12,336 bases of DNA from CAZIHO01 sp964538875 (GTDB lineage Bacteria; Pseudomonadota; Gammaproteobacteria; Chromatiales; Chromatiaceae): NCBI GenBank assembly GCA_964538875.1, contig CAZIHO010000105.1, forward strand, positions 1 to 12,336. Reading direction: 5' to 3'. Shown piece by piece: positions 7,033 to 12,336 of the stretch (within the stretch, counting starts at the first letter, position 1; each line of letters starts with the position of its first letter). The notes below the pieces were generated by a model. That model did no database searches. It was not told the origin of the DNA and saw nothing but the letters and a program-made list of their open reading frames with translations. The position numbers and the translations under genes are program-made.

Positions 7033-7611
7033 CTAGGATGCCTCGCCTACCCGCCCATAGATGTCCCGCACCGGCAGGACACAGTCCAGGGAGGTCAGGG
7101 TCACCCGGTCTTCCAGGTCGCCATGGAAGCGATAGAGCCAGGATCCATCCGGCTGGCGGGTGTATAGCTCCACGGATACCGGGTCCTGGGCAACTAGGGC
7201 ATATTCCGCAAGACTCGGCAGTTGCCGGTAGACCGCAAACTTGCCGCCCCGGTCGTAGGCTTCCGTGGACGGGGAGAGAACTTCGATGATCAGGGTGGGG
7301 TTGAGCAGCACGTCGCGGCGGTCGTCATGGAACTGGGGCGCGCCGCACACCACCAGCACATCCGGATACTTGGCCGCATCCGCCGCGTGAATCCGGACCC
7401 GCATATCGGTGCCCAGCACGGCGCAGGGTTGTCCCCGCAGGCGATTACCCAGTTCCCGAATCAGATTGGACACGATCAGGTTATGGTTGAAGCTGGCGCC
7501 GGTCATGGCATAGACCTGACCAGCCTCGTATTCGTGCTTACTGTCCAGAGCCTCCCGTTCGGCGGCTAGCCAGTCAGAGAAGCCGTAGGCGGATTGCGCT
7601 TGTGAAACCAT
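7033..7611 (-). CDS. Uma2 family (DUF820) endonuclease-like protein
   Basis: This is a 192-residue protein of the Uma2/DUF820 family, which has a PD-(D/E)xK nuclease fold; the family is common in cyanobacteria and scattered in other bacteria, and its biological role is unclear. The start at 7611 is chosen over 7650 because AGGAG (plus-strand CTCCT at 7620-7624) lies 8 nt upstream and family members begin near this point. Visible signatures are KHEYEAGQVYAM near the N terminus, GTDMRV at 67-72, and the putative catalytic residues D84 (KYPDVLVV), E110 (LIIEVLSPST) and K124 (DRGGKFAVYR), followed by LPSLAEYALV. All three acidic/lysine positions are intact, so an active nuclease is possible. It lies 72 nt after the EpsA-like gene on the same strand and has its own good ribosome site, so it could be transcribed alone or by read-through. 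Confidence 0.85.
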   Translation of the reverse strand: MVSQAQSAYGFSDWLAAEREALDSKHEYEAGQVYAMTGASFNHNLIVSNLIRELGNRLRGQPCAVLGTDMRVRIHAADAAKYPDVLVVCGAPQFHDDRRDVLLNPTLIIEVLSPSTEAYDRGGKFAVYRQLPSLAEYALVAQDPVSVELYTRQPDGSWLYRFHGDLEDRVTLTSLDCVLPVRDIYGRVGEAS

Positions 7612-7683
7612 GGTGCCAGCTCCTGTTGCCCTGGGACCAGAGTACCCCAAGGAAACCGCGAGGGGAACCGCAAACGGGCTTGG

Positions 7684-8391
7684 CTACAGCCAGGACTTGG
7701 GCACGATCAGGATATCCCCCGGACGCAGGTCCACGTTGGCGGAAATGTCCCCGTCCTGGAGCAGGTCGCCGAGGCGCACGCCATATTGGTGGGTCTCGCC
7801 ATTTTCCCGGCGCGCCAAGACCGCCCGGTTAGCATCCGCCCAGGCGGTCAAGCCTCCTACCTGAATCATCAGATCCACCAGGGTCATGCCGTCCTGGTAG
7901 GACAACGCCAAGGGCTTGACCACCTCGCCCAACACCCGGATTTGCTGGGAAAACAAGCCACGCCCGGTGCCCGTCGGCGCTTCCTTGGCGGCACCAGAGG
8001 CGCCCGCCTCGGCCGTGGTGCCGGGTTCGAGAATCACGGTCACCAGGGGATCCCGCAAATAGACGGAAAGGTCTTCCTCGATATCCCGGGCCAGATCCGT
8101 GGGGGTCTTGCCAGCGGCGCGCACGTCTTCCAGCAAGGGGGCGCTGATGTAGCCATCCGGCCGCACCTGGACTCTGGCGGTAACTTCCGGATAGCGCCAG
8201 ACATGGATCTGAAGCTGGTCCCCCGGCGCGATCCGGTACTTACCCTGGTGGCGCAGGTGACCTGTCGCCTCCGGCAGCAGGGGCAGGGTCGGACCCATGC
8301 AACCGCTGACCAGGAACAGGCCGCCGAGCAATCCGGCCAGGGACAGCCGACGCAGCAGGGCACCCGCGTTATCCATGGATTTCATCCGCAT
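7684..8391 (-). CDS. epsA: Polysaccharide export lipoprotein, XrtA/PEP-CTERM (EpsA) type
   Basis: This is an outer-membrane lipoprotein of the Wza-like export family, expected to form the outer-membrane channel for an exopolysaccharide. The signal peptide ends in a lipobox (LVSG|C31); residue 32 is Met, not Asp, which favours outer-membrane sorting. A Poly_export domain covers about 50-121 (YRIAPGDQLQIHVWR, VRPDGYISAPL, AGKTPTDLARDIEEDL, DPLVTVIL) and an SLBB-type domain covers about 147-233 (FSQQIRVLGEVVKP, GMTLVDLMIQVGGL, GDISANVDLRPGDILIVP). These strings match the small export protein of XrtA/PEP-CTERM exopolysaccharide loci as I know it, rather than the longer enteric Wza. A Gly/Ala/Thr-rich insert at about 122-146 separates the two domains. 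Three in-frame ATGs (8391, 8385, 8376) are possible starts; none has a strong ribosome site. No polymerase, exosortase or kinase gene of such a locus is in the window. Confidence 0.85.
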   Translation of the reverse strand: MRMKSMDNAGALLRRLSLAGLLGGLFLVSGCMGPTLPLLPEATGHLRHQGKYRIAPGDQLQIHVWRYPEVTARVQVRPDGYISAPLLEDVRAAGKTPTDLARDIEEDLSVYLRDPLVTVILEPGTTAEAGASGAAKEAPTGTGRGLFSQQIRVLGEVVKPLALSYQDGMTLVDLMIQVGGLTAWADANRAVLARRENGETHQYGVRLGDLLQDGDISANVDLRPGDILIVPKSWL

Positions 8392-8439
8392 TCATCCGCG
8401 ATAAATAAACCAAGGCAAGGCCGACTTTTCAGTACGTCC

Positions 8440-9558
8440 TCAATGACATTCCACGTACTCGACCACTTCCAGGTCGAAGCCGGATAGCCCATGCATACTC
8501 TTAGGCGCGCTCAACACCCGCATCCGGCGTACCCCCAGATCCAGCAGGATTTGCGCCCCCACGCCGTAGGTACGCAACACCGCGCCCCCGTCCTGGACCC
8601 GGCGGGGAACCTCGTAGCCCGCCTCGGCGAGTTGAAGATCGCGGATGCGCTGGGCGATTTCCCGGGCCCGGTCGCGATTGCGCAGGATGACGATGATCCC
8701 GGCGCCCTCTTCGGCGATCTGGCGCATGGCGTTATGCAGGGGCCAGCCGCAACCCGCCGACTTGAGGCCCAGCAGGTCGCACAGGGCATTATTCATGTGT
8801 ACACGCACCAGCACCGGCTGGTCCAGGCGCGGCGTCCCCTTGACCAGGGCCAGATGCACCTCATTGTCGATGATGTCCTGGTAGGCGATCAGGCGAAAAT
8901 CGCCGTAATCGGTGGCGATGTTGCACTCGGTGACTCGCTCCACGGTATTTTCGTTGCGCAGTCGGTAATGGATCAGGTCCGCGATGGTGCCAATCTTGAG
9001 CCCATGCTCATGGGCAAATCGCTCCAGATCCGGGCGACGCGCCATGCTGCCGTCCTCGTTGAGGATTTCCACGATGACCGCAGCGGGGGAATAGCCGGCC
9101 AGACGCGCCAGGTCACAGCCCGCCTCGGTATGGCCGGCCCGCACCAGGACGCCGCCGGGCTGGGCCATGAGGGGAAACACATGACCGGGCTGCACCAGGT
9201 CGTGGGGCTGGGCCTTGGGCGCCACCGCCGCCTTGACCGTGGTGGCCCGGTCCGCAGCGGAAATGCCGGTGGTAACGCCTTCCGCCGCCTCGACGGACAC
9301 AGTGAAGGCGGTGCCCTGGTGATCCTTGGTATCACTCACCATCAGGGGCAGGCGCAGTTGCCGGCAGTGTTCCTTGGTCAAGGTCAGACAAATCAAGCCG
9401 CGCCCGTAACGGGCCATGAAATTGATGGCGGCCGGCGTCACCCGGTCGGCAGCCAGGATGAGGTCGCCCTCGTTTTCCCGCTCCTCGTCATCCATGATGA
9501 CGACCATGCGGCCGGCGCGCAGGTCTTCGATAATCTCTTCTGTACTATTTAGCGACAT
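8440..9558 (-). CDS. ribBX: DHBP synthase with inactive cyclohydrolase II-like C-terminal domain (RibBX type)
   Basis: The N-terminal half (about 1-200) is 3,4-dihydroxy-2-butanone-4-phosphate synthase, which turns ribulose 5-phosphate into the four-carbon unit of riboflavin plus formate. Its motifs are intact: DDEERENEGD (23-32), GTAFTVSVEAAEGVTTGIS, RPGHVFPL-like QPGHVFPL, and RAGHTEA with H143. The C-terminal half (about 208-372) is related to GTP cyclohydrolase II, but the zinc site HSECLTGDxxxSxRCDCG reads HMNNALCDLLGLKSAGCG. The first two zinc cysteines are replaced by Asn and Ala, and the RQEGRGIGL loop is lost (ILRNRDRAREI). The late LRTYGVGAQIL motif remains. This pattern fits the proteobacterial RibBX variant, in which the second domain lacks cyclohydrolase activity, so a separate ribA should exist elsewhere. 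The start is supported by AAAGG (9566-9570) 7 nt upstream. It follows ribD by 30 nt, and ribE is absent. Confidence 0.88.
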   Translation of the reverse strand: MSLNSTEEIIEDLRAGRMVVIMDDEERENEGDLILAADRVTPAAINFMARYGRGLICLTLTKEHCRQLRLPLMVSDTKDHQGTAFTVSVEAAEGVTTGISAADRATTVKAAVAPKAQPHDLVQPGHVFPLMAQPGGVLVRAGHTEAGCDLARLAGYSPAAVIVEILNEDGSMARRPDLERFAHEHGLKIGTIADLIHYRLRNENTVERVTECNIATDYGDFRLIAYQDIIDNEVHLALVKGTPRLDQPVLVRVHMNNALCDLLGLKSAGCGWPLHNAMRQIAEEGAGIIVILRNRDRAREIAQRIRDLQLAEAGYEVPRRVQDGGAVLRTYGVGAQILLDLGVRRMRVLSAPKSMHGLSGFDLEVVEYVECH

Positions 9559-9588
9559 CTTACTACCTTTTATCGAAACACCAGACGC

Positions 9589-10701
9589 CTAGCGCCGGGC
9601 CCGCGCCCGGATCCGCCAGTCATCCCCCACCGCCCGCAACTCCAGGAGTTCTAATTGAATTCGCTCGCCCATGTGACGCAGCGCCGGCAGGGAAAAAAGT
9701 CCCCGCGCCTGGTCGCCCAACAGGCAGGGCGCCAGGTAGATCAGCAATTCATCCACCCAGCCCCCATCCAGCAAGGCGCCGGCCAGGGTGGGGCCCGCTT
9801 CCACCAGCAGTTCATTGATCTGGAATTCCGCCAGCCGGCGCAGCACTGCGCCCAGGTCCAGATGTCCGCCGTGACCTGGCACCGGAATGACTTGGGCGCC
9901 AGCCGCTTCAAGGGTAGCGGCCCGCCCCGGCTCCGGTTCCGTGCAAAACACCAGGGTCTGCCCAGGTAACTCCAACATGCGGGACGCCGCCGGCATGCGC
10001 AAGGCCGAGTCCAGCACCACCCGCATAGGCTGGTCGAACTGGCCCAGGTCCGCCAGTTCCTGGGGCTCCAAGCGGGCGGTCAGGGACGGGTCATCCGCCA
10101 GCACCGTGCCGATGCCGGTGAGAACGGCGGAACTGGCGGCGCGCAACCGGTGCACATCGGCCCGGGCCGGCGCCCCGGTGATCCACTTGCTCTCGCCACC
10201 GGCCAGGGCGGTGCGTCCGTCCAGACTCATGGCCAACTTGCAGCAGACCTGGGGCAGACCCTGGGTCATGCGCTTGACGAAGCCGGCATTCAGGGCCAAG
10301 GCCTGATCCGCCAGTAGGCCCACCTGGACCTGGATGCCCGCTTGCTTCAGGCGCCGCAAACCTCGCCCGGCTACCAGGGGATTGGGATCCTCCATGGCCG
10401 CCACCACCCGCACCACTCCCGCTTCGATCAGAGCATCCGCGCAGGGCGGCGTGCGGCCCTGGTGACTACAGGGCTCCAGGGTCACATAGGCGGTGGCGCC
10501 CTGGGCCCGGACGCCCGCCGCCGCCAACGCCAACCGTTCCGCGTGGGGTTCGCCGGCGCGCCGGTGGTAGCCCTCGCCGACCCGCTCCCCATGGCGCACC
10601 AGCACGCACCCTACCCGGGGATTGGGATGGGTGGTGTAGCGCCCCCGCCGGGCCAGGTCCAGAGCACGGCTCAGATGGAGCAGGTCCTCCGCCTGGCTCA
10701 T
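9589..10701 (-). CDS. ribD: Bifunctional riboflavin deaminase/reductase RibD
   Basis: This enzyme carries out two successive cytosolic steps of riboflavin synthesis: deamination of diaminohydroxyphosphoribosylaminopyrimidine, then NADPH-dependent reduction of the ribosyl side chain. Residues 1-145 are the cytidine-deaminase-like domain with zinc ligands H53, C78 and C87 and catalytic E55 in PHAER and EPCSHQGRTPPC; NPRVGCVLV at 27-35 is also typical. Residues about 150-370 are the reductase domain (KLAMSLDGRTAL, SKWITG, LTGIGTVLADDPSL, LLVEAGPTLAGALL). At 370 residues it has the usual length. Its ATG overlaps the nrdR stop as ATGA (10698-10701), and I see no separate ribosome site, so coupling to nrdR is likely. 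Confidence 0.96.
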   Translation of the reverse strand: MSQAEDLLHLSRALDLARRGRYTTHPNPRVGCVLVRHGERVGEGYHRRAGEPHAERLALAAAGVRAQGATAYVTLEPCSHQGRTPPCADALIEAGVVRVVAAMEDPNPLVAGRGLRRLKQAGIQVQVGLLADQALALNAGFVKRMTQGLPQVCCKLAMSLDGRTALAGGESKWITGAPARADVHRLRAASSAVLTGIGTVLADDPSLTARLEPQELADLGQFDQPMRVVLDSALRMPAASRMLELPGQTLVFCTEPEPGRAATLEAAGAQVIPVPGHGGHLDLGAVLRRLAEFQINELLVEAGPTLAGALLDGGWVDELLIYLAPCLLGDQARGLFSLPALRHMGERIQLELLELRAVGDDWRIRARARR

Positions 10702-11195
10702 GGCGCAACGACCGGCCCGGCGCTAGTAGCATCGTCCTGAGCCGAGTCGCTTTCCAGACGCTCGATTTCGGCCCGGAACGCCTGCACGTCCTGAAACTTG
10801 CGGTACACCGAGGCAAAGCGCACGTAGGCCACCTGATCCAGGGCCCGCAACTCCCCCATCACCAGTTCGCCGATGTAGCGGGATTCCACCTCCTTGTCGC
10901 CCCGCCCCACCAGGCGCCGGGTGATGCGGTGCACTAGGGCGTCCACCTGCTCGACGCTCACCGGCCGCTTTTCCAGGGCCCGCTCCATGCCCGCCCGCAA
11001 CTTGCGGCCGTCGAATTGCACCCGGCGGCCGTCGCTCTTGACCACCCGCGGCAGGGTGACTTCCGGCCCTTCGTAGGTGGTAAAGCGTTCCTTGCAGACG
11101 ATACATTCCCGGCGCCGCCGCACCTGATCGCCGTCACCGGCCAGGCGGGAGTCGATGACCTTGGTGTCCTGGGCTCCGCAGAAGGGACAACGCAT
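10698..11195 (-). CDS. nrdR: Transcriptional repressor NrdR
   Basis: NrdR is a zinc-ribbon/ATP-cone repressor of ribonucleotide reductase genes that senses ATP/dATP through its cone. The protein begins with the standard MRCPFCG. Zinc ligands C3, C6, C31 and C34 are all present (ECIVCKERFTTYE), and the ATP-cone spans about 49-139 (VVKSDGRRVQFDGRKL, YIGELVMGEL, AYVRFASVYRKF). The 165 residues include a slightly longer, low-complexity acidic tail. The upstream 37-nt spacer from glyA holds a stem-loop and no recognisable Shine-Dalgarno sequence. nrdR between glyA and ribD is a common arrangement in gammaproteobacteria. Confidence 0.96.
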   Translation of the reverse strand: MRCPFCGAQDTKVIDSRLAGDGDQVRRRRECIVCKERFTTYEGPEVTLPRVVKSDGRRVQFDGRKLRAGMERALEKRPVSVEQVDALVHRITRRLVGRGDKEVESRYIGELVMGELRALDQVAYVRFASVYRKFQDVQAFRAEIERLESDSAQDDATSAGPVVAP

Positions 11196-11210
11196 GGGGG
11201 CGGCCGGAGC

Positions 11211-11232
11211 AGGGTGGCGCGCTAGGCCACCC

Positions 11233-11233
<1 letters not shown>
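11211..11233 (-). other. Stem-loop in the glyA-nrdR spacer
   Basis: Reading in the direction of transcription, GGGTGGC (plus-strand 11226-11232) pairs with GCCACCC (plus-strand 11212-11218) around a 7-nt loop; an A-T pair (11211/11233) extends it to 8 bp. It begins directly at the glyA stop codon. No T-run follows, so it is more likely an mRNA processing or attenuation element between glyA and nrdR than a full intrinsic terminator. Confidence 0.45.

Positions 11234-12336
<1,103 letters not shown>

Noticed and set aside
6382..7167. Open frame of 261 codons on the plus strand
   Set aside because: It is a shifted frame inside the MFS gene that crosses into Uma2; it has no domain and low-complexity Gly/Arg/His content.
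7612..7650. Longer N terminus of Uma2 from 7650
   Set aside because: AGGAG 8 nt before the ATG at 7611 and family length favour the shorter form.
7786..8487. Open frame of 233 codons on the plus strand
   Set aside because: It is antisense to the EpsA-like gene and runs into the ribBX end; the minus-strand product is clearly the real one.
8491..9552. Long open frame (353 codons) on the plus strand
   Set aside because: It lies wholly opposite ribBX, has no recognisable family motif and reflects GC-rich third-position bias on the antisense strand.
9559..9588. FMN riboswitch upstream of ribBX
   Set aside because: The ribD-ribBX spacer is only 30 nt, far too short for an RFN element, and I see no RFN-like sequence there.

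Overview
This window is about 12.3 kb of GC-rich DNA (my estimate is mid-60s % GC). It is densely coding and reads as the chromosome of a gammaproteobacterium. The glyA-nrdR-ribD-rib order, a RibBX-type DHBP synthase and an XrtA/PEP-CTERM-type polysaccharide export lipoprotein all fit an environmental gammaproteobacterium. A Methylococcaceae-like or Competibacter-like lineage is possible, but I cannot place it further from the sequence alone. I see no transposase, integrase, phage gene, tRNA, rRNA or CRISPR array.

Left part, plus strand (about 110-7027). A large exported protein has an unassigned helical N-terminal half, a seven-loop FG-GAP/VCBS propeller and a C-terminal ASPIC/UnbV domain. 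It overlaps by 4 nt (TTGA) an exported thioredoxin-fold plus six-hairpin protein of the DUF255/YyaL/SPATA20 type. These two look translationally coupled and probably act together outside the cytoplasm. A 199-bp spacer follows, holding two bulged hairpins, short direct repeats and a plausible -10 box. Then comes a 12-helix MFS transporter.

Right part, minus strand (12336 down to 7033). The order in the direction of transcription is glyA (5' end outside the window), nrdR, ribD, ribBX, an EpsA-type polysaccharide export lipoprotein and a Uma2-family endonuclease-like protein. The first four form the familiar one-carbon/nucleotide-reductase-regulator/riboflavin neighbourhood. However, riboflavin synthase (ribE) is missing between ribD and ribBX, and ribH-nusB are missing downstream, where the polysaccharide and Uma2 genes sit instead. 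The MFS and Uma2 genes converge with only 5 bp between their stop codons.

The strongest lead for something undescribed is the N-terminal half (residues about 80-470) of the first protein. It seems to contain four diverged copies of a helix-loop-helix unit whose last part resembles the end of a histone fold. The copies are arranged as two pairs around an (AGT)n linker and lie in front of a calcium-loop propeller. This is pattern recognition by eye and needs a profile or structure check.
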